64,000 nucleotides of DNA from Bacteroidota bacterium (GTDB lineage Bacteria > Bacteroidota > Bacteroidia > B-17B0 > Aurantibacillaceae), in the NCBI GenBank assembly GCA_947450025.1, contig CANFTW010000013.1:1-64000 (forward strand), in the 5' to 3' direction. Shown here piece by piece: positions 8,280 through 17,483 of this stretch. Both the position numbers and the translations under genes were made by a program. Positions within the stretch are counted from its first letter, which is position 1, and every line of letters begins with the position of its first letter. Under the pieces are notes generated by a model. It searched no databases and was not told the origin of the DNA. It worked only from the letters and a program-made list of their open reading frames with translations.

Positions 8280-9539
8280 ATGAAAAAAAACATCTTATTA
8301 GCAGTATTCGTTTGTATTCAAACATTGAGTGGTATTGCACAATCAAATCCATTAGATAAGAAAATGGAAAAAGTGTATAATCTAGTAGAAAAAGCAAAAT
8401 ACAAAGATGCTTCAGAATACCTAGAGAAGATATTAGAAAATAATCCAGAATATGGTAAAGGATGGGATTACTTATCTAAATTAAGATACAAGGAATATAA
8501 AGATGCAAAGGCTACAGATGGTATTTTTTCTGGCAACATCACTGTAACAACTAAAGAAAAAGGAAAGGATAAAAAAGTTGAAAACGATTCGTTAGCAAAT
8601 GCATTAATGGAATTGTTGAGTAAATACAGCCCATCTAAAATTGCTTATAGCAAATATATTTATACATTTCGTCAAGGCCTATTAACGTCAGAAGATGCGT
8701 ACCAATCATCTGCTATTTTAAGAAGTTTGTTTATTGACACCCCTACCGATACTGCTGTTAGCAAAAAAGCATTGAAGTATTATAATGATGCCGAATCTGA
8801 ATTTGCTAAAAAAAATTATGAAAATGCGGCTAAATTATACAAAAGAGCTACTGAAGAACAACCTGATTTTTTTAAGGCAAGTTTATATATGGGTGATTGT
8901 TTTTATTTTACAGAAAACTATCCAAGTGCTGCCGAAGCTTTTAGAAACGCTGTTAAAACATTTCCTAATTTATTAGAACCAAGAAAGTATTTAATTGATT
9001 CATATGCTAAACAACAACTGTATGATAAAAGTATGGAAGAATGTATTCAAGCTATGACGATTTATCCAGATTTATCTGTGGCTGTAAAGATGGATGATGC
9101 TGCATATTATCAAAATAAAAAAATTGATTTTAAATGGACTCCTAGATTAGTATTTCCTAATAAAATCATTGATACCACAATTTCTACATTAAATGAATAT
9201 AAACCTGAAAAAACACCGATTGTAAAAGACCCTTGGAACTTTTATCAAAAAGCCTTAGAAAACATTAAACCATTTTGCAATAAAAAAGGCATTATTATTG
9301 AACCTAATAAGTTTACCGATTCAAAATACTTAGAAGTATATAGTTGGGAAGAAATGCTTAAAAACAGTCAAAGCCCTTCTTTAGATCAGGCCAGACGCAT
9401 GCAAAAAGATGGTTATTTAGATTGTTATGTATTAATTACTTGTTTTCATTATGATTTTTATGATCAATACGCTGATTTTGTATCGAAAAGAAAAGATAAA
9501 GTAATGGAGTATTACAAAAAATATATAATTAATAAGTAA
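8280..9539 (+). CDS. Secreted tetratricopeptide-repeat protein
   Basis: The 419-residue protein has a signal peptide (MKKNILLAVFVCIQTLSGIA, cleavage before QSNP) and TPR helix pairs: one near residues 35-65 (LVEKAKYKDASEYLEKILENNPEYGKGW...) and others near 165-250, with the classic pattern of A/Y/F and P at repeat ends (FAKKNYENAAKLYKRATEEQPDFFKA; YPSAAEAFRNAVKTFPNLLEPR, quoted by their first residues). TPRs serve protein-protein contact, here in the periplasm. The C-terminal ~150 residues have no repeat I can see. It is flanked by terminators and stands alone. The partner and function are unknown. Confidence 0.85.
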   Translation: MKKNILLAVFVCIQTLSGIAQSNPLDKKMEKVYNLVEKAKYKDASEYLEKILENNPEYGKGWDYLSKLRYKEYKDAKATDGIFSGNITVTTKEKGKDKKVENDSLANALMELLSKYSPSKIAYSKYIYTFRQGLLTSEDAYQSSAILRSLFIDTPTDTAVSKKALKYYNDAESEFAKKNYENAAKLYKRATEEQPDFFKASLYMGDCFYFTENYPSAAEAFRNAVKTFPNLLEPRKYLIDSYAKQQLYDKSMEECIQAMTIYPDLSVAVKMDDAAYYQNKKIDFKWTPRLVFPNKIIDTTISTLNEYKPEKTPIVKDPWNFYQKALENIKPFCNKKGIIIEPNKFTDSKYLEVYSWEEMLKNSQSPSLDQARRMQKDGYLDCYVLITCFHYDFYDQYADFVSKRKDKVMEYYKKYIINK

Positions 9540-9552
9540 AAAAAAATTAATT

Positions 9553-9586
9553 AAAAAAGGATATCTGAACTCAGATATCCTTTTTT
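9553..9586. terminator. Bidirectional intrinsic terminator
   Basis: A perfect 16-bp stem (9553-9568 with 9571-9586) has A runs on the left and T runs on the right, so it can end transcription from both the TPR gene and the convergent membrane-protein gene. Confidence 0.9.
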
Positions 9587-9610
9587 AGTTTATGACGTTC
9601 ATTTGAATAC

Positions 9611-10738
9611 TTAAAAAACTAATAATTTTTCTCGCTCTGTAAATTCTAATTTTACCTCTACAGAATCTGATCGAGTCAGTCTAATGATATAATATTGAAC
9701 AGATTTAAAAATACGGCGTTCAGGAACACAAGGTGCTTTTAATTCTTGTACAGCCCAATATTTAATATTTAAAATATTATAATCTTCATTTTTAGTTACA
9801 AAATGCCTAATGTAATAGGGTAATCGATTATAGGACTTATCAGACAAAATCAATTGAGCATTATTTAAGTTAGAAGAATACAATGAACTTGATAAATATG
9901 AATCATATGTATTGTTTAAACTAAAAATGGGTAGTATCAACATTAATAAAACAACAATATAAAAACTAAGGCTTTTAAAAAGGAAGGAAATATCGAAAAA
10001 TCGTTCTTGCTTAATATTAGTAAATAGTAACAATATGAGTACAATCATAGTGATATTCCATGGCCAAACTACTGCATTATAATTTTTTCCTAATGGTCCA
10101 AGCATAATTAAAATACTTATATGCATTAAAATCACTAAGGGAATAACTATAAATCTTAAAGGTTTTACCAAAAGAAATACACCTAAACATAGCTCAAAAT
10201 AAGGGACGATATATCCAAATTTAGAAAGTAAATTTAACTGACGTTTTGATAAAATGGTATCAAATGAACTAATCATCCAATTAAATGTATCGGGAACAAA
10301 TAAAGAATTCATTTTTTGAATCCCACTAAATATATAAATTGATGCTATTAATAATTGTAATGAAATAAAAATGGTTGTATAATTATTTGGTTCATCCACT
10401 CTTTGCTTATAAAATATTAAAATCAATAAGATTAAAATATAATTGTAAAACCAAGGTTGCATCCGGTTTTGGTCATCTAAACATAAATATACCGAAAATA
10501 AAATTAAACAGAGGGAAGGTAGTTTCTTTTGAGAAAAAAAAGACAAAACAATAAGGATTATTAAAACACCTAACTGCAAATAGTCGTATGGAGCAAGAAC
10601 TCCATAGCCTTGATTCATTAAACTAGCTTTTGGAAAAAATCGTTGACCTGCCCATAAATTAATACTTAATATAATAGAGGCAAATAGGCCAACTAATACT
10701 GTTAATTTAATTAATTGTAAACGTTGTGTAAGGCGCAT
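9611..10738 (-). CDS. Multi-pass membrane protein, HTTM/DoxX-like
   Basis: The protein (375 residues from the chosen start) has about eight to nine hydrophobic helices between residues ~10 and ~300, then a soluble C-terminal region of ~90 residues. Its helix spacing, the FSGIQKMNSLF segment, and the GFxxPxxELxLG-like run GYIVPYFELCLGVFLL recall HTTM/DoxX-type membrane proteins related to vitamin K-dependent carboxylase membrane domains, but I cannot see catalytic residues. I chose MRLTQ at 10738 because it begins one base after the stop of the upstream GNAT gene; an in-frame ATG 18 codons further upstream overlaps that gene. The two genes probably form an operon. Confidence 0.75.
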   Translation of the reverse strand: MRLTQRLQLIKLTVLVGLFASIILSINLWAGQRFFPKASLMNQGYGVLAPYDYLQLGVLIILIVLSFFSQKKLPSLCLILFSVYLCLDDQNRMQPWFYNYILILLILIFYKQRVDEPNNYTTIFISLQLLIASIYIFSGIQKMNSLFVPDTFNWMISSFDTILSKRQLNLLSKFGYIVPYFELCLGVFLLVKPLRFIVIPLVILMHISILIMLGPLGKNYNAVVWPWNITMIVLILLLFTNIKQERFFDISFLFKSLSFYIVVLLMLILPIFSLNNTYDSYLSSSLYSSNLNNAQLILSDKSYNRLPYYIRHFVTKNEDYNILNIKYWAVQELKAPCVPERRIFKSVQYYIIRLTRSDSVEVKLEFTEREKLLVF

Positions 10739-10739
10739 A

Positions 10740-11261
10740 TTATTTATAATTCTCTTTAAAGACTTCGTAAATAACAGAAGGAATATTATCAATTAATGTT
10801 TCATTAAGATAGGTCATTCCTAATTTTTTAAATACGTTAATAGATGCTATATTTTCTTTCATTGCATTTCCAATAATATGATTTAAATTAAAATGTTCAA
10901 AACCATAATCTATGCAAGCCTTTGCAGATTCTGTGGCGTATCCTTTGCCCCAATAACTTTCTAGTAATCTATATCCAATGTCTGTTTCTTTAGTGTCTGT
11001 ATGATATTTTAAACCGCACCAGCCTATAGGTTTGTTTGTCTCTTTAAGAGCAACTAACCAGCGCCCATAGCCATTTTCTTTATATTGATTTATCACATAG
11101 CTTACAATGCTTTCGGCTTCTTCCAAATTATTAAAAGAAACATCACCTGTATATTTCACAACATTATAATTAGAGTTTAATATAAAGAAAAATGGAGCAT
11201 CGCTTAATACATGTTCTCTAATAATTAGTCGTTCGGTTTCTAGTATGATGGGAGCATTCAT
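10740..11261 (-). CDS. GNAT-family N-acetyltransferase (RimJ/RimL type)
   Basis: The 173-residue protein opens with LETERLIIREHVLSDAPFFF, the usual start of RimJ/RimL-like acetyltransferases, and carries the acetyl-CoA motif A region (DIGYRLLESYWGKGYATESAKACIDYGF) near residues 92-120 and the NxxSxxVxxKLGM-like segment NIASINVFKKLGM. It transfers an acetyl group from acetyl-CoA to an amine; the substrate may be a protein N-terminus, a small molecule or a drug. It is the first gene of a two-gene unit with the membrane protein that follows one base later. Confidence 0.9.
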   Translation of the reverse strand: MNAPIILETERLIIREHVLSDAPFFFILNSNYNVVKYTGDVSFNNLEEAESIVSYVINQYKENGYGRWLVALKETNKPIGWCGLKYHTDTKETDIGYRLLESYWGKGYATESAKACIDYGFEHFNLNHIIGNAMKENIASINVFKKLGMTYLNETLIDNIPSVIYEVFKENYK

Positions 11262-11320
11262 AATACTTTAAAAATAAAAAAAGAGATATTACTAACTCAT
11301 TTTAAATGTGAATGTTATGC

Positions 11321-11426
11321 ACAATCAGAATTTAGTATCGGAATAGTCAAATTTTAAAATATTTGATATATATTTTTACGCTTAACTAACAAGTCAGTCT
11401 GAATAACATTTATTAGTTCTGATTGT
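11321..11426. repeat. Widely spaced inverted repeat in an intergenic region
   Basis: The 10-base sequence ACAATCAGAA at 11321-11330 recurs as its exact complement at 11417-11426, 86 bases apart, within the 214-base gap between the GNAT gene and the FtsB-like gene. It may be chance or an operator for the divergent genes. I see no other feature in this gap. Confidence 0.4.
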
Positions 11427-11475
11427 ATAATCCTGATTAAACGATTAAATTTGATAATAAATCAGCATTTCATTC

Positions 11476-11760
11476 ATGATTATTCTAAAAATATTAAAAA
11501 ATAAATTTTTTCTAGTGATTATTGGATTAATCGTTTGGCTATTATATTTTGATAAAAACGATGTCTTTACTCAGTTTGATTTGATATCGAAGTGTAATAA
11601 ATTAAATTTTGAAAAAGAATATTATATTTCAGAAATAGAAAAAAATAAAAAAGAGATATTTGAATTACAAAACAATAAAAAAAGTTTAGAAACTTTTGCT
11701 CGTGAAAAATACCATATGAAACGAGATAATGAAGATGTTTTTGTATTTGTTCAGAAATAA
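11476..11760 (+). CDS. FtsB/DivIC-like septum formation initiator
   Basis: The 94-residue protein has a short N-terminal cytoplasmic tail, a single membrane helix (FFLVIIGLIVWLLYF, residues ~11-25), a coiled coil (~33-75, FEKEYYISEIEKNKKEIFEL onward) and the family's C-terminal segment AREKYHMKRDNEDVFVFV, in which the 'AREKYxMxxxxE' pattern is diagnostic of FtsB/DivIC. It would join the FtsQLB-type complex at the division septum. The usual Bacteroidota neighbour is an enolase or similar gene; here it stands alone, followed directly by a bidirectional terminator. Confidence 0.88.
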   Translation: MIILKILKNKFFLVIIGLIVWLLYFDKNDVFTQFDLISKCNKLNFEKEYYISEIEKNKKEIFELQNNKKSLETFAREKYHMKRDNEDVFVFVQK

Positions 11761-11792
11761 AAAAGGTTAGAATTTTTTCTAACCTTTTTTAT
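11757..11792. terminator. Bidirectional intrinsic terminator
   Basis: A stem of about 13 bp with AT-rich base, containing GGTTAG/CTAACC, lies between the FtsB-like gene and the convergent dehydrogenase gene, with T tracts on both strands. It begins in the last codons of the FtsB-like gene. Confidence 0.85.
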
Positions 11793-11798
11793 GAGCGT

Positions 11799-13004
11799 TT
11801 AATAAGCGTAATCACTTAAATATTCGAAATTTTCAGTTAGTTTTCCATCTTTACAGATGCTTGCTCGTTCTATAACTCTGTCAATATCCTCTTTAAATAA
11901 AAATGGTAATACTCTTTCCATCAAATCTTTACCAAAATCATCACTAGCGTCACGTGGTAATTCGCAAGGTAAATTATCAACAGCCATCACACAAATAGTT
12001 TCTGTATTAAACGGAACATCTTCCTTATCGCTTTTAGGATTATAACCATAAAAAGGTTTATCAATTGAACTAGCTCTTAATGTAGTTGGAACAGATCCTT
12101 CAATATCACAGGTAATATCAGCCACTACACTCATATGGAAATCACTAGCTTTCATGTCATCTGTTGTAAACATTTTTGGTGAACGTGGGTCCCAAAAATG
12201 AGCTGAAACAAATATGTCAGTTACTTTAGTGTAGGGAGAAAATTTTGACACAAAATGTTCAGGATGACTATAAAAATCATTTAAGTCAAAATTATGATCA
12301 TTTGGACGTTCAACATAATCTCTTGGATTCAATTGACAATATACAGGCTCTCTAAAAGATGCCATTAAAAACTCTTCAGGCGTTACTTTTCTGATACGCA
12401 AAGCTGATAATGTTTCGATAGCTCCATTAGCAACACGTCCACCTCCTGTTAAAGCAATTTTAATGTTAGGTAATTTAACGCGTTTCAATTCTTCTTCCAT
12501 TTCAGCTCTATCACGACATAAATTGGCAGGTTTAATCTGGAATAAATCATATTTTCTACCATATCCTAATATGCCATTATAGGTTCCTACAATTCCCGCA
12601 TACCTTCCAAAGCCAATAATTCGATTATGGTTTTTATCAGTTAAGGTTTCGTAATCTACCATTTGAATTTTTTTCTCAATAAGCGTTTTCATTAATTTGA
12701 CATTATGCGCTTGTTTTTTGATGGTATGAGAAAAGAAAAAGTACTTTTTACCTGCAATTAAGTTTTCTTTAGGGACTTCTTTTACACCCATTAGCACATC
12801 ACAATCACTTAAATCTTCTTGAAGTGTTAATCCAAAGGCTAAATATTCTTCGTCACTGTAGCATCTAATTTTACTAGGTTGTATAACAATTTCTAAATTA
12901 GGATATAGATGTAATAATTCGGTACAAATTAATGGGGTTAAAGGAACTCGTTTATCTGGAGGTGATTTTTCTTCTCGAAGAACACCAATTTTAATTTTTG
13001 ACAT
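11799..13004 (-). CDS. Saccharopine dehydrogenase/LKR-like NAD(P)-dependent oxidoreductase
   Basis: The 401-residue protein belongs to the alanine dehydrogenase/transhydrogenase N-terminal superfamily: IGVLREEKSPPDKRVPLTP is the standard opening, with KEVPKENL and FFSHTIKKQ following, and a Rossmann segment IALTGGGRVANGAIETL near residues 182-198. Two C-terminal segments, VVADITCDIEGSVPTTLRAS and VDNLPCELPRDAS, match the lysine-forming (LYS1/LKR-type) saccharopine dehydrogenases rather than alanine dehydrogenases. I infer a role in lysine catabolism or a related imino-acid reaction, but no partner gene is nearby. The gene is monocistronic and starts 150 bases from ssrA, in the opposite direction. 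Confidence 0.85.
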   Translation of the reverse strand: MSKIKIGVLREEKSPPDKRVPLTPLICTELLHLYPNLEIVIQPSKIRCYSDEEYLAFGLTLQEDLSDCDVLMGVKEVPKENLIAGKKYFFFSHTIKKQAHNVKLMKTLIEKKIQMVDYETLTDKNHNRIIGFGRYAGIVGTYNGILGYGRKYDLFQIKPANLCRDRAEMEEELKRVKLPNIKIALTGGGRVANGAIETLSALRIRKVTPEEFLMASFREPVYCQLNPRDYVERPNDHNFDLNDFYSHPEHFVSKFSPYTKVTDIFVSAHFWDPRSPKMFTTDDMKASDFHMSVVADITCDIEGSVPTTLRASSIDKPFYGYNPKSDKEDVPFNTETICVMAVDNLPCELPRDASDDFGKDLMERVLPFLFKEDIDRVIERASICKDGKLTENFEYLSDYAY

Positions 13005-13114
13005 AAAATTGAAAATTTATTATTAAATCTATACGCAAATATAAGAGTTTAATTTAGTTCATTAAAGTGCCAATAAATGACAATAAAATGAGTATCAAAA
13101 CCCAATTTTGTATG

Positions 13115-13122
13115 TATCTTTG
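13115..13122 (+). promoter_or_regulatory. -7 promoter element of ssrA
   Basis: TATCTTTG fits the TAnnTTTG consensus of Bacteroidota primary-sigma promoters and lies 32 bases before the mature tmRNA 5' end, leaving a short 5' leader to be trimmed. No clear TTG -33 element is seen at the expected distance. Confidence 0.55.
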
Positions 13123-13154
13123 TATGATTAAATAACAATTGTTCTTTAACATAT

Positions 13155-13523
13155 GGGCCCGACCGGTTTTGACAGCGAGCGCGATTGGTAAGTAAGCAGG
13201 TGGTGCGTTGTGGATATGGCACCTTAAACTCAACTCTCAAACTTTTATTCGGCGAAGAGAATTCTTACGCTATGGCTGCTTAGTCCAAGACTAACCAACC
13301 TTTGCAAACCTTGTAGCATCGTTGCTTAGCGACGAGAATTTTGCATCATAAATTAGCAACTTGTTTTAGGGATGATGTTACCTAAAACAATATTAGCATC
13401 TAAGTTTAAGTTTGGTATGAATAAACGCCTGATTTAAATCGAAAACCAAGTTTGTTCTAAACTTTGTAGAAAGCTTATTAATTCCTTGTTTGGACGAGAG
13501 TTCGAATCTCTCCGGGTCCACCA
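13155..13523 (+). ncRNA. ssrA: Transfer-messenger RNA (tmRNA)
   Basis: tmRNA rescues ribosomes stalled on broken mRNAs together with SmpB and tags the nascent protein for proteolysis. The tRNA-like ends pair: GGGCCCG (13155-13161) with CGGGTCC (13513-13519), followed by discriminator A and an encoded CCA at 13521-13523. The T-arm reads GAGAGTTCGAATCTCTC. The resume codon is GGC at 13251 and the tag reads GEENSYAMAA, with TAG at 13281-13283; the AA end is the expected ClpXP/ClpAP degron. Length is 369 bases, one-piece form. The -7 element and terminator fit monocistronic expression. The antisense 63-codon ORF overlapping the 5' part is a shadow. Confidence 0.97.
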
Positions 13524-13562
13524 AAATGAGAGTTTACATTTTTTTGTAAACTCTCATTTTTT
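13523..13562 (+). terminator. Terminator of ssrA
   Basis: A perfect 16-bp stem (13523-13538 with 13545-13560) has a 6-base loop of T residues. Its first base is the terminal A of the tmRNA CCA, so the primary transcript must be trimmed right next to the hairpin. Confidence 0.9.
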
Positions 13563-13648
13563 AATTGATTTTTTCAATTTTATATATTGATTTGATTGAT
13601 TTTCCAATCTTATTTTGTTCCTGAATATTTTCGTTATATTTATATATT

Positions 13649-16600
13649 ATGAAATATTCGGTATTGTATATATTAAGTTTATCTCTTCTATTTAGTTGTA
13701 CCAATTCTCCTAAAAACATTTCCTTTCCAGAAAATGAAACAGAGTTTGAGAAGCCTGTTGTTAAAAAACTTGGTCAAGTAAACATCATAAAAGTCAACCC
13801 AGTTATTATACCTATTGGCAAAAATAGGTCAGATTCTATTATGCCAACTATTATCACGAATCTTGGAAAACCAAAAAATGTTCCATTTACATCCAATGAA
13901 AAAACATTATCTAAACCTTATTTAATTCCTTTTAAACAACCTGATACTATTTTTTACTTTAATGAACTTTCTCAACAAATTTTAAGAAAAAAATATCAAA
14001 ATAAAACTTTATTAAATGTATCAAATCCTCTTACGAAAAAAGTAAAACCAAAAATCGTTATACTAGGACAACCGGATAAAATATTGTGTAAGCCTGCTCA
14101 AACAGCCGATAATGCCATTACAAATTTGAAATTTTACACTCAGGATCAAGGCTTAGTAGCTACTATTGTTCAATGCATGTGTTATGACCGAAATGGAAAT
14201 TTATGGGTTGGAACGGATGGGGGCTTATGCAAATTTGATGGAAAAGAATGGTGGATTTATACAGTATCACAAGGATTAAGTAACAATTATGTGTTTAAAA
14301 TACAAGAAAGTAAAGATGGAAATTTAATAATAGGTACAGATGGGGGAGGATTGAATATTCTTGATTATAGAAACCAAACTATAAAAATTTATAATCAATC
14401 CAATGGCTTGAGTAGCAATTATATTACATGTTTATCGGAAATGCCAGATGGAAAATTGTTTATAGGTACCGCTGGAGGAGGATTGAATATATTAGAAAAT
14501 CAACAAGTAAAGTGTTATAATACTTCTAATGGTTTGAGTAAAAATTATGTTAGAAGTTTATTGATTTCAAAGAACGATAATATAATAATTGGAACTTCAG
14601 GTGGAGGATTCAATATTTTGAATCAAACAGAACAAACCATCAAGCAATATTCTAAAAAACAAGGAATTAGTGATAACTTAATCTTTAGTATGATTGAAGA
14701 CCATCATGGCAATTTATATTTTGGCACTGACAGAGATGGCCTGTATGTAATTCCTAATAATTCATTCACTAATATCAATAATCAATTTCTAAAACGTTAT
14801 ACAATAGATCAAGGGCTTAGTAATAATGGTATATACTGTCTATTAGAGAACTTAAATGGGGATATAGTTATCGGAACTGATGGAAGTGGTCTAAATATAT
14901 TAGATGAAAAAAGGCAACAGATAACAGAATATAGTAATATTCATGGGTTAAATCATAATACTGTTTTTAGTTTATTAGAATCACGAGAAGGTAATTTATT
15001 AATTGGAACGGATGGAGGAGGTATTAATATTTTAGATATCATAAACCAAAATTTATTACACTACAATCAATCACAAGGATTAAGTAATAGTTATGTGATG
15101 AGCATTCATGAAAGTAAAGATGGTAGCTTATTAATTGCTACCTCTGGAGGAGGAATGAATATTTTAGATAAAAGCAGTAAAACATTTTCACATTATGGCT
15201 CAGATCAGGGTATTAATGAACCTAAAATAATTAGTGTAATTGAGACTAATGATGATAAAATATTACTTGGCGCTGAAGTAGGAGGAGTCTTAATTATCGA
15301 TAGACAAACAAATAAAATCATTAATTATACAACTTCTCAAGGAATAAATAGTGATTATATTCTTAGTTTATTAGAAAGTCGTAATGGTAATATACTAATA
15401 GGAACATACGGCAGTGGATTAAATATATTAGATGAAAAACGTCAACAAATTAGATCTTATAAAACGGATCAAGGTCTATCCAATAATTACGTTTATACTA
15501 TCAAAGAAACTCATGATGGAAAATTTTTAATTGGAACAGATGGCGGTGGCCTTAACATTCTAGAATTCAAAAATGGAAATCAGGAACAAATCTTAAAACA
15601 TTTCGGCATTGTTGAAGGCTTAAATAATAATTACATATTAAGTGTATTAGAAAATAGTGATGGTGATTATTTAATTGGAACAGATGGTGGTGGACTAAAT
15701 TTAATTGATAATAAAAAACAATTAATAAAACATTATAGCTTGGAACAAGGTCTTCCTAATAGTAAAGTATTTTCAATAGCTGAAGATAGTCTTGGAAATA
15801 TATGGTTGGGAACAGGAAAAGGATTATGCAAAATGATCCATAAGAACGGCGAATATATAGTTCAAAAAAATTTCGATAAACGTGAAGGATTAATGTTCAT
15901 GGATTTTAATCCTAATGCGATGTATATTACAAAAAAAGGAAAATTATGGGCTGGAATAGGAGATATTCTTACCGAATTTAATCCTTATGTTCGTATAGAT
16001 AGCCTAAAACCTTTTACATTCATTACTAATGTTAGTGTGATGGAAAAAAATGATCATTGGTTTACTGAAAGACAAATTTTACAAAACTTAAATTCATCTG
16101 ACACAGTATGGTCTAGTAATCAAGAATCGTTTTTTGTAAATAGAAACTTAGCAGTTGATACCTCGTATTTTATTAAAAACAAAATACAATATAATGGGGT
16201 ATCAAAAGATATATATCATTTACCTTTAAATTTAGTTTTACCCTTTAAACAAAATCATTTAACCTTTGATTTTACAGGTATATGCATTTCAGCTAATGCC
16301 GATAAAATAAGGTACCGCTATATCTTAGATGGATTAGATGACAATTGGAGTCCAATTACTGAAAAATCAGAAGCTGATTACCGCAATATACCTCCAGGAA
16401 ATTATGTTTTTAAAATTGCCGCTCGAAGTGCAAATGGTTATTGGAGTTCACCCGTTAAGTTTGCTTTTGAAGTCCTTGCACCTTGGTATCAAACCAAGTG
16501 GGCAATCATGTTATATATTATTTTCTTAGTGGGTTCAATTTTTGGATTTACTAATTGGAGAACACATCAACTTAAAGTAAGACAAAAGGCACTTGAATTA

Positions 16601-17434
16601 AAAATTGATGAAGCTACCTTAAAAATAAGACAACAAAAGGACTTGGTAGAGGAACAAAAATATTTAATTGAAGAAAAACATAAAGAAATAACAGATAGCA
16701 TTAACTATGCTGAAAGAATTCAGAAAAGTTTTCTCGCTACTAAATCCCATTTAGACAGTTATCTTTCTGAATATTTCATTCTTTTTCAACCAAAAGATGT
16801 GGTTAGTGGAGACTTTTATTGGAGTTCAACCTTAAATGATGGAAAATTTATACTTGCCACTGCAGATAGCACTGGTCATGGAGTTCCTGGAGCCATTATG
16901 AGTTTACTAAATATCACCTCATTAGAAAAAGCGATTGAAACGCATAAAGAACCATCTGATATATTAAATGCAACAAGAAAAATCATTATTGAAAGATTAA
17001 AAAATGATGGTAGCTCTGAAGGCGGAAAAGATGGAATGGATTGTTCTATTATCATTTTTAATAAAGAAAAAACTAAATTGACCTATGCAGCAGCAAACAA
17101 TCCTGTTTGGATTATTCGAGATAAAACAATTATAGAACTACCAGCTGATAAAATGCCTCTAGGTAAACATGATAAACAAGATGTTTCTTTTAGTCAAAAT
17201 GAAATTTCACTACAAAAAGGTGATATTGTTTACACTTTTACTGATGGTTTACCAGATCAATTTGGAGGTCCTAGAGGCAAAAAATTCATGTATAAACAAT
17301 TGAAAGAATTACTAATTAATATTTCTAATGAATCCATGGAAAAACAAAAAGAAATGATTGAACTTGCCCTAAATAATTGGAAGGGACAGTTGGAACAAGT
17401 GGATGATGTTACTCTAATTGGCATTAGAATTTAA
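13649..17434 (+). CDS. Double beta-propeller/Y_Y_Y sensor with SpoIIE phosphatase output
   Basis: This 1261-residue sensor protein has an N-terminal signal with lipobox-like FSC at Cys17, 14 propeller repeats of about 44 residues (residues ~164-782) of the 'QGLSNNYV...GTDGGGLNIL' type, which is two seven-bladed propellers, a Y_Y_Y domain (~885-945, YRYILDGLDDNW), one membrane helix (~950-970), a coiled coil (~970-1040) and a C-terminal PP2C-like SpoIIE phosphatase (~1045-1261). Phosphatase metal residues are present in DVVSGDFYW, TADSTGHGVPGAIM, TFTDGLPDQFGG and QVDDVTLIGI. I infer that the periplasmic propellers read an envelope signal and the cytoplasmic phosphatase acts on a partner-switching anti-sigma factor antagonist. 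No STAS or anti-sigma gene is next to it. A lipobox with a later membrane helix is unusual. Confidence 0.92.
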   Translation: MKYSVLYILSLSLLFSCTNSPKNISFPENETEFEKPVVKKLGQVNIIKVNPVIIPIGKNRSDSIMPTIITNLGKPKNVPFTSNEKTLSKPYLIPFKQPDTIFYFNELSQQILRKKYQNKTLLNVSNPLTKKVKPKIVILGQPDKILCKPAQTADNAITNLKFYTQDQGLVATIVQCMCYDRNGNLWVGTDGGLCKFDGKEWWIYTVSQGLSNNYVFKIQESKDGNLIIGTDGGGLNILDYRNQTIKIYNQSNGLSSNYITCLSEMPDGKLFIGTAGGGLNILENQQVKCYNTSNGLSKNYVRSLLISKNDNIIIGTSGGGFNILNQTEQTIKQYSKKQGISDNLIFSMIEDHHGNLYFGTDRDGLYVIPNNSFTNINNQFLKRYTIDQGLSNNGIYCLLENLNGDIVIGTDGSGLNILDEKRQQITEYSNIHGLNHNTVFSLLESREGNLLIGTDGGGINILDIINQNLLHYNQSQGLSNSYVMSIHESKDGSLLIATSGGGMNILDKSSKTFSHYGSDQGINEPKIISVIETNDDKILLGAEVGGVLIIDRQTNKIINYTTSQGINSDYILSLLESRNGNILIGTYGSGLNILDEKRQQIRSYKTDQGLSNNYVYTIKETHDGKFLIGTDGGGLNILEFKNGNQEQILKHFGIVEGLNNNYILSVLENSDGDYLIGTDGGGLNLIDNKKQLIKHYSLEQGLPNSKVFSIAEDSLGNIWLGTGKGLCKMIHKNGEYIVQKNFDKREGLMFMDFNPNAMYITKKGKLWAGIGDILTEFNPYVRIDSLKPFTFITNVSVMEKNDHWFTERQILQNLNSSDTVWSSNQESFFVNRNLAVDTSYFIKNKIQYNGVSKDIYHLPLNLVLPFKQNHLTFDFTGICISANADKIRYRYILDGLDDNWSPITEKSEADYRNIPPGNYVFKIAARSANGYWSSPVKFAFEVLAPWYQTKWAIMLYIIFLVGSIFGFTNWRTHQLKVRQKALELKIDEATLKIRQQKDLVEEQKYLIEEKHKEITDSINYAERIQKSFLATKSHLDSYLSEYFILFQPKDVVSGDFYWSSTLNDGKFILATADSTGHGVPGAIMSLLNITSLEKAIETHKEPSDILNATRKIIIERLKNDGSSEGGKDGMDCSIIIFNKEKTKLTYAAANNPVWIIRDKTIIELPADKMPLGKHDKQDVSFSQNEISLQKGDIVYTFTDGLPDQFGGPRGKKFMYKQLKELLINISNESMEKQKEMIELALNNWKGQLEQVDDVTLIGIRI

Positions 17435-17483
17435 ATTTATTATAAACGTATTATATCATCATTATTCATAAATATTTATTATT

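Noticed and set aside
13049..13240. 63-codon ORF on the minus strand
   Set aside because: It overlaps the tmRNA 5' part and its promoter; the tmRNA is strongly supported, so this is a chance ORF.
14140..15995. Possible CRISPR or tandem DNA repeat
   Set aside because: The periodic similarity is at protein level (propeller blades), spacing is ~132 bases and nucleotide copies differ; there are no unique spacers.
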